A stretch of DNA of 64,000 bases. Source: Pelomonas aquatica. GTDB taxonomy: Bacteria > Pseudomonadota > Gammaproteobacteria > Burkholderiales > Burkholderiaceae_C. Each line of letters opens with the position of its first letter. The first letter of the stretch is position 1. Below the pieces are notes generated by a model. That model had not been told where the DNA came from. It was given only the letters and a program-made list of their open reading frames with translations, and did not search any database. A program made the position numbers and the translations under genes. The stretch covers positions 186,001-250,000 of the forward strand of contig NZ_JAPPUW010000006.1 of assembly GCF_026712205.1 (NCBI RefSeq), read 5' to 3'. This document shows, in pieces, positions 42,400 to 51,154 of the stretch.

Positions 42400-42630
42400 A
42401 TGGGCCACCCGGAGCAACAGGCCACCGCGTCGGAATTCGCCTCCGACCCGTCAGACACCTTGAGGCTGCCGAAGGTTCGGCAACGCACTGGTCTTGGCCG
42501 CTCGACGATCTACCGCCTGATCGCCCAGGGCCAATTTCCGAGCGCAGTTCAACTGGCACCTCGGGCTGTCGGATGGCACAAGGCCGACATCGACGCGTGG
42601 CTCGAAGCCAGGCCGAAGGCGGCTCAGTGA
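42400..42630 (+). CDS. alpA: AlpA-family excision/regulatory protein
   Basis: This 76-residue AlpA/MerR-like winged helix protein reads LRLPKVRQRTGLGRSTIYRL, then IAQGQFPSAVQLAPRAVGWHKADIDAWL. The fold and wording are the standard AlpA pattern found on P4-like islands and integrative elements, where AlpA acts as a recombination directionality factor or activates the integrase gene. GGAG precedes the ATG. It overlaps the end of the membrane-protein gene on the opposite strand by 7 bp. Its distance from the integrase (about 20 kb) suggests it heads the transfer half of the element. Confidence 0.88.
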   Translation: MGHPEQQATASEFASDPSDTLRLPKVRQRTGLGRSTIYRLIAQGQFPSAVQLAPRAVGWHKADIDAWLEARPKAAQ

Positions 42631-42941
42631 GCCGAAGCCGACACCCACAAGGCTAGCTTCATCACAACGCCGCACAAAAGCAGCAGTGCGACAACGCGCA
42701 CCACCCACCACGTGGTGAACCAATACCGATGGTTGGTGAACAGCGCGCCAGACAGCCTGTACAGCGCGAACAACATGGCGACAAACGTCACCATGCTGCC
42801 GCCTTTGCCCAGATCGGGAATCTGGTGAACGAGGATCGCCCAGCCGAGCGGCCAAGCCACGGCGTCTATTGCAGCAAGCAGACGGCGCCCTGGCCAAGAG
42901 GGGGCGTCCGGACGCGGCTCTCGCTGTACAAAGACAATCAT
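42624..42941 (-). CDS. small inner-membrane protein
   Basis: This 105-residue protein has three hydrophobic segments (LAAIDAVAWPLGWAILVH, MVTFVAMLFALYRLSG, TWWVVRVVALLLLCGVVM), so it is probably membrane-embedded. I prefer the ATG at 42941 with GGGGAG about 7 bases upstream; a GTG at 42962 is possible. It converges with alpA and is divergent from the transfer genes. No family recognised. Confidence 0.6.
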   Translation of the reverse strand: MIVFVQREPRPDAPSWPGRRLLAAIDAVAWPLGWAILVHQIPDLGKGGSMVTFVAMLFALYRLSGALFTNHRYWFTTWWVVRVVALLLLCGVVMKLALWVSASAH

Positions 42942-43135
42942 GGGCTTCTCCCCATATGACACGCGAATTCATAACGCGCTGACGCAATGGAACCACCAAA
43001 GCGACCCGAACAGGGATCGCATGGAAACAATTCGTAAATCCGCGGCACGCCAATCGGCCCCGCTCCACATTGGACGAACGAGCGCGGAAGTTTTCTGAAT
43101 GAATCTGTTCCGTGAAAACCCTATCGTCTCGACCA

Positions 43136-43235
43136 ACCGAACGAGATGACTGGACAAACGTTCGGTCGCGCCGATGCGCTCGGACGTTGAGAGACATAGA
43201 CAAACGCCAGCGCAGCAACGTCGCAACCGTTCGGT
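43136..43235. promoter_or_regulatory. three copies of an 8-bp motif (ACCGAACG/CGTTCGGT)
   Basis: ACCGAACG at 43136-43143 and its inverse CGTTCGGT at 43159-43166 form an inverted pair with a 15-bp spacer; a third CGTTCGGT stands at 43228-43235. All lie in the 418-bp divergent region before the regulatory genes of the transfer block. It is a good operator candidate, though the cognate regulator is unknown. Confidence 0.5.
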
Positions 43236-43359
43236 CCACGTTACGCATGGCTGGACAGGCCGGCGGCAACGTTCTGCAATTCGTCCCGGGGCATTTCACA
43301 CGCCGCCGCAATCGCGACGAAGAGCGCACTGCAGCCCGGCGTCTCCACAGGAGAAGGAG

Positions 43360-43794
43360 ATGGACTCAGACGACATCGCCACCACCAGCGCCTCTCGGCG
43401 CAGCGCTACCTTCCGGGCGCTTCACCGCAAGCTCGATCCGATCGACGGCCCTAGAAACCTTGGAGCAAAGCGGCTCGCGCTGCGCGACCAACGCCACCGA
43501 CAGGATGTCGCCGACTGGCATGTAGGCCTTCTCAAGACGGGTAGCCAAGGAACCTGCGTCCTGATCTCTCGCAGCGGCACCGTTGCGTTTGCCATCGCTC
43601 AAACGCCGACAGGCTTGTTCATCGAGAAGCGCAGCTGCCCACCCACAGGGCCTCGGACCTCGCATGCCATGCTCTTCGAGGACAGATCGGCTTTCGACCG
43701 ATGGTGCGACGTCGAGCCCACGCGCTTCGACGATCCACTGCTGTGTGATCTCCTGCGCCGTCGCGGTCATGACATCTTTGCCGGACACGGCTGA
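43360..43794 (+). CDS. hypothetical protein before the LuxR-type gene
   Basis: This 144-residue soluble protein has a very good ribosome-binding site (GGAGAAGGAG before ATG at 43360). The middle reads VGLLKTGSQGTCVLISRSGTVAFAIAQTPTGLFIEKR, a beta-rich segment, and the C-terminus is charged (DRWCDVEPTRFDDPLLCDLL). It overlaps the LuxR-type gene by 26 bp, so the two are co-translated. I recognise no family. Context suggests a regulator or accessory protein for transfer-gene control. Confidence 0.62.
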   Translation: MDSDDIATTSASRRSATFRALHRKLDPIDGPRNLGAKRLALRDQRHRQDVADWHVGLLKTGSQGTCVLISRSGTVAFAIAQTPTGLFIEKRSCPPTGPRTSHAMLFEDRSAFDRWCDVEPTRFDDPLLCDLLRRRGHDIFAGHG

Positions 43795-44545
43795 TCTGCT
43801 CGGCCAACAGACGCTGCTCAGGCCCGCGCACTCGCTGGGCGTGCTTCACCTCCTTCCAGACATCACCAAGGCAGCCAGCGAGCAGGCTGCGGTCGGGTTG
43901 TTCTGGCGCGCCGTACGCACGTTGGGGGCCGACGCCGGCGTGTTCGTCAGCGCGATCAAGGAAGAAGCAGCCCGGATGTCCATCCGGTCACTGCTAGCCT
44001 GCGATCCGCGATGGGCCCACCAGTACTCCAACGCCGACTGGCACGACCATGACCCCTGGCTCCGACACGCACTCGACAGCCAAACGCCAATCCGTGGTGA
44101 AGAGCTCTACGTGCGGCCGGCCGAGCGAGAGTTCATCGAGCGGTCCACAACGCTCGGGTTCGCGTCGACCGTCATTGTGCCCGCCCCCACCTGCTTCGGT
44201 GGCGCCCGGTTCGGCGTGCTGGTTCTCGGCTCGAACCACGCGGACTGTTTTTCCAATGCCGACTACGACATGCTCAGGATTGTCGCGCGAGCGCTCGCGA
44301 TGGAACTCCACGAGTGGCTGCTGCGCGCCCTGCGCGAAGACCTGCTGGAGCGATCCGGGATCACGCTCGACGAGATCGGGCTGCTGCGCCACGAAGCAGC
44401 CGGCCACACCAGCAAGATGATCGCGGCCGACTTGGGCATCAAGCCCAGAGCCGTCGACTACCGCTTTCAACGCGTGTGCGCCAAGCTGAACACCCCGGAC
44501 CGTCGAACCGCGATGCGGATCGCTCGCCTGTACGGCCTGATCTGA
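43769..44545 (+). CDS. LuxR-type regulator with autoinducer-binding-like domain
   Basis: This 258-residue protein has an N-terminal AHL-binding-like domain and a C-terminal LuxR helix-turn-helix (HEAAGHTSKMIAADLGIKPR, then AVDYRFQRVCAKLN). Ligand-pocket positions equivalent to TraR W57, Y61, D70 and P71 are present in WAHQYSNADWHDHDPWL (starting near residue 82), whereas the W85 position falls on Arg/Gly (IRGEE). No LuxI-type synthase is in the window, so it is a LuxR solo here. Its place at the head of the conjugation genes parallels TraR. I chose the ATG at 43769; longer in-frame starts lie within the previous gene. Confidence 0.83.
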   Translation: MTSLPDTADLLGQQTLLRPAHSLGVLHLLPDITKAASEQAAVGLFWRAVRTLGADAGVFVSAIKEEAARMSIRSLLACDPRWAHQYSNADWHDHDPWLRHALDSQTPIRGEELYVRPAEREFIERSTTLGFASTVIVPAPTCFGGARFGVLVLGSNHADCFSNADYDMLRIVARALAMELHEWLLRALREDLLERSGITLDEIGLLRHEAAGHTSKMIAADLGIKPRAVDYRFQRVCAKLNTPDRRTAMRIARLYGLI

Positions 44546-44673
44546 CGCTCATTTGGTAATTCGCGGGCGAATGCCGACCTCTTCAGGGCTCTCGCAAAAC
44601 CTAACTTGATCTCATGGCTCGCAACGAGCCGCACGACGCGCCGGTGATGGCGCGCTACAGCGAGGTCAATGCC

Positions 44674-45246
44674 ATGAAGTTCAAGTTCCTTGCGCAGGTG
44701 CCGTTGAGCGACCGCAATGTCGCCCGACAGCACACAGGCCAACGGCTTCCGCAACGCTGCGCGCTTGGCGCGATAGCCCTCCTCGTCGCGACGCTCTCGT
44801 GCACATCGGCGCATGCCGTGGATGGTTGCACCGTGCTGCTGTGCCTGGCCGCGCCGAGCTGGCGCTCCATCGAGCAGTGCGTGCCGCCAGTCCGGCAGAT
44901 CCTGCGCGACCTCGCGCGCGGCAAGCCCTTCCCGACCTGCACCATGGCCGGCGCCGGCAACACCGCGAGCCACGCCTGGTCGGCGGCGCCGGACTTCTGC
45001 CCGCCGCAGTACACCCGCGCGTACGACGGCCCCCACGGCACTGTCCACACCTGCGACTACGACGGCGCGATCTCGGTGACCGTCGACGGCGTCCCGTTTG
45101 CGCGCACCTGGTGGTCAACGGGCGGTGACTCCGTGACGGACTTCAGCCCCGCGGCCAAGACCCAGCTCGGCACCTGGGACAAGCGCTTCGACGACGAGTT
45201 CGCTGCATGGCTGGCCAACCAGCCCAGCGCCGCGCCGCAGAACTGA
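44674..45246 (+). CDS. TrbM-like exported conjugal transfer protein
   Basis: The TrbM-like part is DGCTVLLCLAAPSWRSIEQC, then VPPVRQILRDLARGKPFPTC, with the characteristic spaced cysteines. The rest is a periplasmic region (PDFCPPQYTRAYDGPHGTVH, then TCDYDGAISVTVDG). The export signal is RCALGAIALLVATLSCTSAHA. I start at the ATG at 44674 (GAGG upstream); an ATG at 44614 would add 20 residues, and the real start may even be further in, because the hydrophobic core begins about 30 residues from 44674. It is the first gene of the secretion operon and ends 9 bp before virB1. Confidence 0.75.
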   Translation: MKFKFLAQVPLSDRNVARQHTGQRLPQRCALGAIALLVATLSCTSAHAVDGCTVLLCLAAPSWRSIEQCVPPVRQILRDLARGKPFPTCTMAGAGNTASHAWSAAPDFCPPQYTRAYDGPHGTVHTCDYDGAISVTVDGVPFARTWWSTGGDSVTDFSPAAKTQLGTWDKRFDDEFAAWLANQPSAAPQN

Positions 45247-45255
45247 GCCACCGCC

Positions 45256-45771
45256 ATGGACACCACAGCGTTCATGACGCTGGCGCTAGCCTGCGCGCCT
45301 GCCGTTCACATCGACACCACACGTGCGCTCGTCGAGGTCGAAAGCGCCCTCAATCCGTGGGCCATCGGCGTCGTCGGCGGCGCCCTCGTGCGCCAGCCCA
45401 GCCGCCGCGCCGAAGCACTGGCAACCGCCCGCGCCTTGCAGGCCAACGGCTGGGACTTCAGCGTCGGCCTCGGCCAGATCAACGCACGCAACTTCCACCG
45501 GCTCGGCCTGACGCTGGAGACCGCGTTCGAGCCCTGCTCGAACCTGGCCGCGATGCAGGCCGTGCTCACCGAATGCCATGAGCGCGCCAGCGCATCCGCA
45601 GGCGACGAACAACGCGCGCTTCAGCGCGCCCTGTCCTGCTACTACAGCGGCGACTTCTCCACCGGTTTTCTGCACGGCTACGTGCAGCGAGTGATCAACG
45701 CGTCGGCCACATCCAGACGCCCGGCTTCCCCGCCCCCGGTCCTCAACCGAAACCCCAAGGAGAAGCCATGA
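45256..45771 (+). CDS. virB1: VirB1-like lytic transglycosylase
   Basis: This 171-residue SLT-type transglycosylase opens peptidoglycan for the secretion channel. The catalytic Glu is in RALVEVESALNPWAIGV, and the family motif FSVGLGQINARNFHRLG follows, then the C-terminal AALSCYYSGD-type tyrosine motif (SCYYSGDFSTGF). There is a short hydrophobic N-terminus but no perfect signal peptide. Its stop overlaps virB2 (ATGA). Confidence 0.9.
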   Translation: MDTTAFMTLALACAPAVHIDTTRALVEVESALNPWAIGVVGGALVRQPSRRAEALATARALQANGWDFSVGLGQINARNFHRLGLTLETAFEPCSNLAAMQAVLTECHERASASAGDEQRALQRALSCYYSGDFSTGFLHGYVQRVINASATSRRPASPPPVLNRNPKEKP

Positions 45772-46058
45772 AGCTCATCGCTCGTCGCACGCGTGCCGTC
45801 CCGGCACTGGTCACGCAACTCGCCCTGCTGTCTACGTCGCCTGCGTTCGCGGCCGGCTTCGACAAGATCAACGACACGGTCGTCAACGTCAACACCATCC
45901 TGGTGACGGTCTCCATCGCAGTCGTCACGATCGCGATCATCTGGGCCGGCTTCAAGATGATCTTCCAGGGCGCCCGCCTGGCCGACGTGTCGAACATCCT
46001 CATCGGCGGCACGCTGATCGGCGGCGCCGGCGCGATGGCCACCTACATCGTCAGCTGA
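45768..46058 (+). CDS. virB2: VirB2-like pilin
   Basis: This 96-residue TrbC/VirB2 pilin precursor has a long signal peptide (RAVPALVTQLALLSTSPAFA) and two hydrophobic helices (TILVTVSIAVVTIAIIWAGF and SNILIGGTLIGGAGAMATYI) joined by a short polar loop. It forms the conjugative pilus. It overlaps virB1 by 4 bp and lies 17 bp before virB3. Confidence 0.9.
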   Translation: MKLIARRTRAVPALVTQLALLSTSPAFAAGFDKINDTVVNVNTILVTVSIAVVTIAIIWAGFKMIFQGARLADVSNILIGGTLIGGAGAMATYIVS

Positions 46059-46075
46059 CCGCACGGGACCACGCC

Positions 46076-46408
46076 ATGCAAAGCGAAGCGATCTACAAGG
46101 GCGCCACGCGCCCGGCCATGAAGATGGGCATCCCGCTCGTCCCGCTCGTGGTCCTGTTCGGCGGCAGCATGCTCATCGTCATGTGGGGCGGCGCGCTGAT
46201 CAGTTGGTGCATCGCGCTCGCCGTCGTGCTGGCCCTCGGTCCCGCCCTCGCCTGGATGCGCCACGTCACCGCCAAGGATGACCAGCGCTTCCACCAAATG
46301 TTCGTAGCGCTCAAGTTGCGCCTGCACGACCGCAACCACGGTCTCTGGCAGGCACGCAGCTACTCGCCCACTCTCTACCGAGGAGCCAGCGATGCTTGGC
46401 ATGTCTGA
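46076..46408 (+). CDS. virB3: VirB3-like membrane protein
   Basis: This 110-residue inner-membrane protein begins YKGATRPAMKMGIPLVPLVV, the VirB3/TrbD signature, with two adjacent hydrophobic helices and a basic C-terminus. It works with VirB4 at the base of the channel. Its last 17 bp overlap virB4. Confidence 0.9.
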   Translation: MQSEAIYKGATRPAMKMGIPLVPLVVLFGGSMLIVMWGGALISWCIALAVVLALGPALAWMRHVTAKDDQRFHQMFVALKLRLHDRNHGLWQARSYSPTLYRGASDAWHV

Positions 46409-48875
46409 TCGCCGCTCGGGCCCGCGCTGGTTCGACAAGCACATTGCGCGGCCGCGCCACTGGGCCCAGGCCCGTACCGAGAACCCGCTGGCCGCCTTTG
46501 TGCCGTTCTCGTCGTTGCTCAGCCCGCATGACGTCATCACGCGCGGCGGTGACTACCTGCGCGTCTGGCGCCTGGAGGGCATCCCGTTCGAGACCGCAGA
46601 CGAGCCCCATGTCGCCGAGCGCCACGAGGCCCTGTGCAGTCTCTTGCGCAACCTGGCCGGTGGCCAGTGGGCCGTCTGGATGCACCGCCTGCATCGCAAC
46701 GTTTCCGATGGCCTCGACGATCCGCAGGAGCCCGGCTTCGCGCAGGACCTCTCGCGTGCTTACCAGGCGAAGCTGGGCCAGCAGCCGATGATGAGCAACG
46801 AGCTCTACCTGACGCTGGTTTACCGCCCCAACGTGTCCCGCGTGAGCCGCGCGCTGCAGCCCCGGCGTCGGACACGCGAAGACATCGCCGAGCGCCAGGC
46901 CGAAGCCCTTCGCGTGATGGAGGAGCGCACCGCTCTCGTCGACCGCGTGCTGCGTGGCTTCGGGCCGCAGCTGCTCGGAGAACGCCTCCACAACGGTCGC
47001 CGCTACTCCGAAGTCGCGGAGTTCCTGGGCTACCTGATCAACGGCATCTGGCGGCACGTGCCGGCCGCAGCAGGCCCGCTGTACCGCACGCTGCCCACGA
47101 CTCGCCTGTCCTTCGGCGGCGACAAGCTGGAGCTGCGGCACGGCGACGGCCGCCGTTGCGCGGCGCTGGTCGACATCAAAGAGTACGCCGACGCTGTGGA
47201 GCCCGGTGTGCTGGACGCCCTGCTCTACGAGGACAGCGAGTTCATCGAGACTCAGAGCTTCTCCATCCTGCCGCGCCGCGACGCCATGCGCGCGCTTGAA
47301 CTGCAGCGCGACCAGTTGATCGCCAGCGACGACGTCGTCGCCACCCAGATCACCGACATGGACGCTGCCTTGAACGATCTTGGCGACGGCCAGTTCTGCA
47401 TGGGTGAGTACCACTACTCGCTGGTCGTGTTCGGGCGCGATGCGGCGGACGCCGGCCGGCGCGCCGGCAGAGCCATCGGCGCCGTGGGCGAAGCCTCCAG
47501 CCTGCAGATGGCGCCGGTGGACCTCGTCGCCGACGCGGCGTGGTTCGCACAGATGCCCGGCAACTGGCAGTGGCGGCCCCGGGACGCCAAGCTATCTTCC
47601 AGGGCCTTCGCAGCGCTGGCCAGCGCCCACAACTTCGCCACGGGCAAGCGCGATGGCAATCCGTGGGGCCAGGCCCTGGCGCTGCTGCGCACGCCGTCCG
47701 GCCAGCCGTACTACCTGAACTTGCATGCCAGCCCGGATGGCGAGGACTCCGCAGACAAGAAGCTGCCCGGCAACACGCTGCTGATCGGCTCGACCGGCGT
47801 GGGCAAGACCACGCTGGAAATGTTCCTCCTGACGCTGACGCGCAAGTGGGATCCGGCGCCGCGCCTGGTCCTCTTCGACCTGGACCGTGGCTGCGAGATC
47901 GCGCTGCGTGCCCTCGGCGGCACTTATCTTGCCCTTGAAGCGGGCCAGCCCACCGGGTGCAACCCGCTGCAGTGGGAACCGACGCCTGCACACATCCTGT
48001 TCTGGGAACGGTGGCTCAAGTGCCTGATCGCCACGGCCCCCATGCCGGTGACACCGACCGACGACCGCGACATCGCCCACGCCGCCAGAGCCGTGGCGCA
48101 GATGCCTACCCTGCTTCGGCGACTGTCGACCATCCGGCAGAACCTTCCGAAGAGAGGCGAGAACAGCCTCTTTGAGCGGCTCGGCCGCTGGTGCGAAGGC
48201 GGTCCGCTGGATTGGGTCTTCGACAAGGCACCCGACTGCCTTCAAAGCATCACGACGGCGCGGGCCATCGGTTTCGACACGACACGGTTCCTCGACCTGC
48301 CCGAGGTCCGCACGCCGCTCATGCTGTGCCTCCTCCAGTTCACTGAGGAACTGGCCAATGGCGAGCGATTGATCTACGCCATCGCCGAGTTCTGGAAGGC
48401 GCTCGACCACGAGATCTTCAGCGATTTCGCCAAGCAGAAGCAGAAGACCATCCGCAAGCAGAACGGCCTGGGCATCTTCGACACGCAGAGCCCCTCCGAT
48501 GTACTGCGTCACCCGATCGGCCGCACGATGGTGGAGCAGAGCGTGACCAAAATCTTCCTCGCCAATCCGGAGGCGGTGCGCGAAGAGTACGTCGACGGCT
48601 TTGGCCTCAGTGAGTCCGAGTTCGAGATCGTCCGCAGCCTGGGCTCGCAAGGCGGCAGGCGCTTCCTCGTCAAACAGGGTCACGCGAGCGCGATCTGCGA
48701 GCTGGACCTGTCCGGCCTGGAGGAGTTCATCACCGTGCTCTCGGCGACCACCGACAACGTGGCGCTGCTCGACGACATCCGAGCCCAGTACGGTGACGCC
48801 CCTAAGGACTGGCTTCCCGTTCTGCTCCGCGAGGTTCAGCATCGCAGGCTCCACACCCTCAGGAGAGTCGCATGA
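46392..48875 (+). CDS. virB4: VirB4-like secretion ATPase
   Basis: This 827-residue energising ATPase of the type IV secretion system has an N-terminal CagE-like domain (DRRSGPRWFDKHIARPRHWA) and a C-terminal RecA-like domain with Walker A LLIGSTGVGKTTLEMF near residue 463. The Walker B region reads RLIYAIAEFWKALDHEIF: the usual Asp before the catalytic Glu is Ala here, while the Glu and Trp are kept. Whether this affects hydrolysis is unknown. It overlaps virB3 and the following small gene. Confidence 0.93.
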   Translation: MLGMSDRRSGPRWFDKHIARPRHWAQARTENPLAAFVPFSSLLSPHDVITRGGDYLRVWRLEGIPFETADEPHVAERHEALCSLLRNLAGGQWAVWMHRLHRNVSDGLDDPQEPGFAQDLSRAYQAKLGQQPMMSNELYLTLVYRPNVSRVSRALQPRRRTREDIAERQAEALRVMEERTALVDRVLRGFGPQLLGERLHNGRRYSEVAEFLGYLINGIWRHVPAAAGPLYRTLPTTRLSFGGDKLELRHGDGRRCAALVDIKEYADAVEPGVLDALLYEDSEFIETQSFSILPRRDAMRALELQRDQLIASDDVVATQITDMDAALNDLGDGQFCMGEYHYSLVVFGRDAADAGRRAGRAIGAVGEASSLQMAPVDLVADAAWFAQMPGNWQWRPRDAKLSSRAFAALASAHNFATGKRDGNPWGQALALLRTPSGQPYYLNLHASPDGEDSADKKLPGNTLLIGSTGVGKTTLEMFLLTLTRKWDPAPRLVLFDLDRGCEIALRALGGTYLALEAGQPTGCNPLQWEPTPAHILFWERWLKCLIATAPMPVTPTDDRDIAHAARAVAQMPTLLRRLSTIRQNLPKRGENSLFERLGRWCEGGPLDWVFDKAPDCLQSITTARAIGFDTTRFLDLPEVRTPLMLCLLQFTEELANGERLIYAIAEFWKALDHEIFSDFAKQKQKTIRKQNGLGIFDTQSPSDVLRHPIGRTMVEQSVTKIFLANPEAVREEYVDGFGLSESEFEIVRSLGSQGGRRFLVKQGHASAICELDLSGLEEFITVLSATTDNVALLDDIRAQYGDAPKDWLPVLLREVQHRRLHTLRRVA

Positions 48876-49294
48876 GCCATGTCGCCAAGATCCTCGCCGT
48901 CGCCACGCTCGTCTACGCGTCAGCGACACAGGCGCAGTTCGTCAAAGGCAATGAGGCAGTCCAGATGCTTCCCGACGGCAAGAAAGTCGTCGAGACGCCG
49001 CCGCTGCCCAAGACCGCATCCTCGCGAATGTCACCGTGCAAGGCTGATGGAGGCTGCCATGCCGGCCCCTGGCGCATGGTCGAGACCGCTGGCGGCCTTC
49101 TGGAATGCACAGAGGTCTACGCACGCCCGACGACATGCCGCGCGTCTACATACGGAACGGAGAAGCGCAGCCGCCTGTGGGTGGTGAAGGTCGGGGGCAC
49201 ATGGCTGCAATGCCAGTTTCCCGACGTGAAGAGCAAGTGCGTGCCGATCTTCGCTCCCCCGCCCGCCAATCTGCCGTACGACGCCCTGCAGTAG
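48872..49294 (+). CDS. small exported Cys-containing protein of the secretion operon
   Basis: This 140-residue exported protein has a signal peptide (MSHVAKILAVATLVYASATQAQ) and about six cysteines in the mature part (PCKADGGCHAGPW, LLECTEV, TTCRAS, LQCQFPDVKSKC), likely paired as disulfides. It overlaps virB4 (ATGA) and lies 9 bp before virB6. In this gene order the slot is often filled by uncharacterised proteins. It is too large and lacks a lipobox for VirB7. Confidence 0.75.
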   Translation: MSHVAKILAVATLVYASATQAQFVKGNEAVQMLPDGKKVVETPPLPKTASSRMSPCKADGGCHAGPWRMVETAGGLLECTEVYARPTTCRASTYGTEKRSRLWVVKVGGTWLQCQFPDVKSKCVPIFAPPPANLPYDALQ

Positions 49295-49303
49295 GAGTTC
49301 CCA

Positions 49304-50401
49304 ATGTTTGCCTGGCTCGGATCAAAGCTCGACGTCCTTCTGAACGGCTACGTCCTGGGCGTGGTGTCGGCGTTGTGCGCGGCCCTCACCCCCATTGCGC
49401 TGACGGTCATGACGCTCTGGATCATTCTGTACGGATGGGCCGTGGTCAGGAACGAGGTCTCGGAGACGATTCCTGCCTTCACCTGGAAGATCTTCAAGAT
49501 CGGTTTGGTGCTCGCGTTCGCGCTGCAGGGCGGCTTCTACATCTCCAACGTCGCCGACACGGCAAACGCTTTGTCGATGGGCGTCGCTTCGACATTCCTG
49601 CCGGCGGGAGTTGATCCCAGCACGATCACTACGCCTTATGCGCTGCTGGACAAGTTCAACGACCAAGCCAGCTCCCAGACCGCGGACATCATGAAGGAGG
49701 CGGGCATGTTCCGGCTTGACCTGCTTCTCGCTGCAGGCATCTTCTCGATCGGGTCGGTGCTGTTCCTCTGCATGGCGCTCTTCGTCGTGACGCTGGCCAA
49801 GGTCCTGCTGACCTTCGTGATCGGGGTGGGGCCACTGTTCATCTTGTGCCTTGCCTGGCGGCCCACAGCGCGCTTCTTCGACAGCTGGCTTTCGATGGTG
49901 CTGAACGCCGCAGTTCTCGCCTGGTTCGCGTTCTTCGCCCTCGGTCTCAGCACATTCATGGGAGAGGCAATATTCCTGGCCATCCACGACGGCGGCGGCT
50001 TCCTCGGCGGCACATTCAACGTGCTGGGCGAGGCCACGCGCTACTGCGTGCTGATGATCCTGATGGCCATCATCTGCTTCCAGGCCCCCAACCTGGCCTC
50101 TGCGCTGACTGGCGGCGCCGCGGTGCAGCAGGGCGTCCAGATGATCCAGAACGTCCTGATGGCGTCGTCCAACCTCCGGTCGCGGCGTAGCAGCAGGGGC
50201 CCAGCCGGCACAGGTGGCGGCGTCGTTCGCGCTGGAGTCGGGCTCCCCTACACCGCGGGCCGCGCCGCTGGAGCCGCCGCGCCCCTGGCCGGCGGCCTCG
50301 CCGGCACGGCCGCAACCGGCGCTGGCGCCCTCGCTCGACATGGATACGGCGCCGTCAGGACGGCCGCCTACAAGCTCGCCGCCATGCGTGGCCGGACTTG
50401 A
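49304..50401 (+). CDS. virB6: VirB6-like inner-membrane channel protein
   Basis: This 365-residue TrbL/VirB6-type protein has at least six hydrophobic segments (ALCAALTPIALTVMTLWIIL, LVLAFALQGGFYI, FSIGSVLFLCMALFVVTLAK, VLLTFVIGVGPLFILCLAW and others). The C-terminal tail is Gly/Ala/Arg-rich. It spans the inner membrane at the channel. The order virB4 - small gene - virB6 - virB5 is that of several conjugative systems in Burkholderiales. Confidence 0.9.
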   Translation: MFAWLGSKLDVLLNGYVLGVVSALCAALTPIALTVMTLWIILYGWAVVRNEVSETIPAFTWKIFKIGLVLAFALQGGFYISNVADTANALSMGVASTFLPAGVDPSTITTPYALLDKFNDQASSQTADIMKEAGMFRLDLLLAAGIFSIGSVLFLCMALFVVTLAKVLLTFVIGVGPLFILCLAWRPTARFFDSWLSMVLNAAVLAWFAFFALGLSTFMGEAIFLAIHDGGGFLGGTFNVLGEATRYCVLMILMAIICFQAPNLASALTGGAAVQQGVQMIQNVLMASSNLRSRRSSRGPAGTGGGVVRAGVGLPYTAGRAAGAAAPLAGGLAGTAATGAGALARHGYGAVRTAAYKLAAMRGRT

Positions 50402-50425
50402 ACCCTGCGTAGAAGGAGAAACACC

Positions 50426-51121
50426 ATGCGAATCCGGAACAAGCTCGCCACGGCGATCGTCGCCATCGCAGGCGCAAACAGCGCCCACGCCTCGGGGATC
50501 CCCGTCATCGACATCGCCAATCTGGTCCAGACGATCCAGCAGGTGCTCGACGACGTCACGCTGATCACCAACCAGGTCCAGCAGATCCAACAGATGCAGG
50601 CGCAGCTGACCAGCATCAACGGTGTTCGCAATCTAGGCAACGTCTTCAACAGCACCGCCCTGATGAACTACGTGCCGGCGAAGGCCTTCGAGACGCTGCA
50701 CGCCATCGACGCCTCCGGCTACGCCGGCCTGGGCGCGACGGCGAAGTCGCTGCGCGATGCCGCCTTGGTCTACAACTGCCTGGACCTGGCCGGCGACGCA
50801 CGGACCCGGTGCCAGGCCACGCTCGCCCAGCCGTACCAGCACAAGGGTCTGCTGCAGGATGCCATGACCCGCGCGTCCGGACGACTCGGCCAGATTCAGG
50901 CGCTGATGAACCAGATCAACGCCACGACCGACCCGAAGTCGATCCAGGAGCTGCAGGCCCGCATCGGTGCCGAGAACGCGCTGTTGGCCCACGAACAGTC
51001 ACAGGTGCAGATGCTGCAAGGCATGGCCGAAAGTGAAGAACGCATCGCGCGCTCGCGCGACCGAGAGCGCCAGTACGAGATGCTGAACCGCACCGGCAAG
51101 GTGTCCGACTACCTGCACTGA
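50426..51121 (+). CDS. virB5: VirB5-like minor pilin / pilus-tip protein
   Basis: This 231-residue exported helical protein has a signal peptide (NKLATAIVAIAGANSAHASG) followed by coiled-coil repeats (LVQTIQQVLDDVTLITNQVQ, then QIQQMQAQLTSI), the TrbJ/VirB5 pattern. Glu-rich helices continue to the end. It is placed at the pilus tip in related systems. It follows virB6 by 24 bp with AGAAGGAGA upstream of the start. Confidence 0.88.
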   Translation: MRIRNKLATAIVAIAGANSAHASGIPVIDIANLVQTIQQVLDDVTLITNQVQQIQQMQAQLTSINGVRNLGNVFNSTALMNYVPAKAFETLHAIDASGYAGLGATAKSLRDAALVYNCLDLAGDARTRCQATLAQPYQHKGLLQDAMTRASGRLGQIQALMNQINATTDPKSIQELQARIGAENALLAHEQSQVQMLQGMAESEERIARSRDRERQYEMLNRTGKVSDYLH

Positions 51122-51154
51122 CGCCGGCCCCCTCAAGCCCACCGAGGTCTCCCC

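Noticed and set aside
47592-48929. 445-residue minus-strand ORF inside virB4
   Set aside because: Antisense shadow with no ribosome-binding site; virB4 on the plus strand has Walker motifs and operon overlap.
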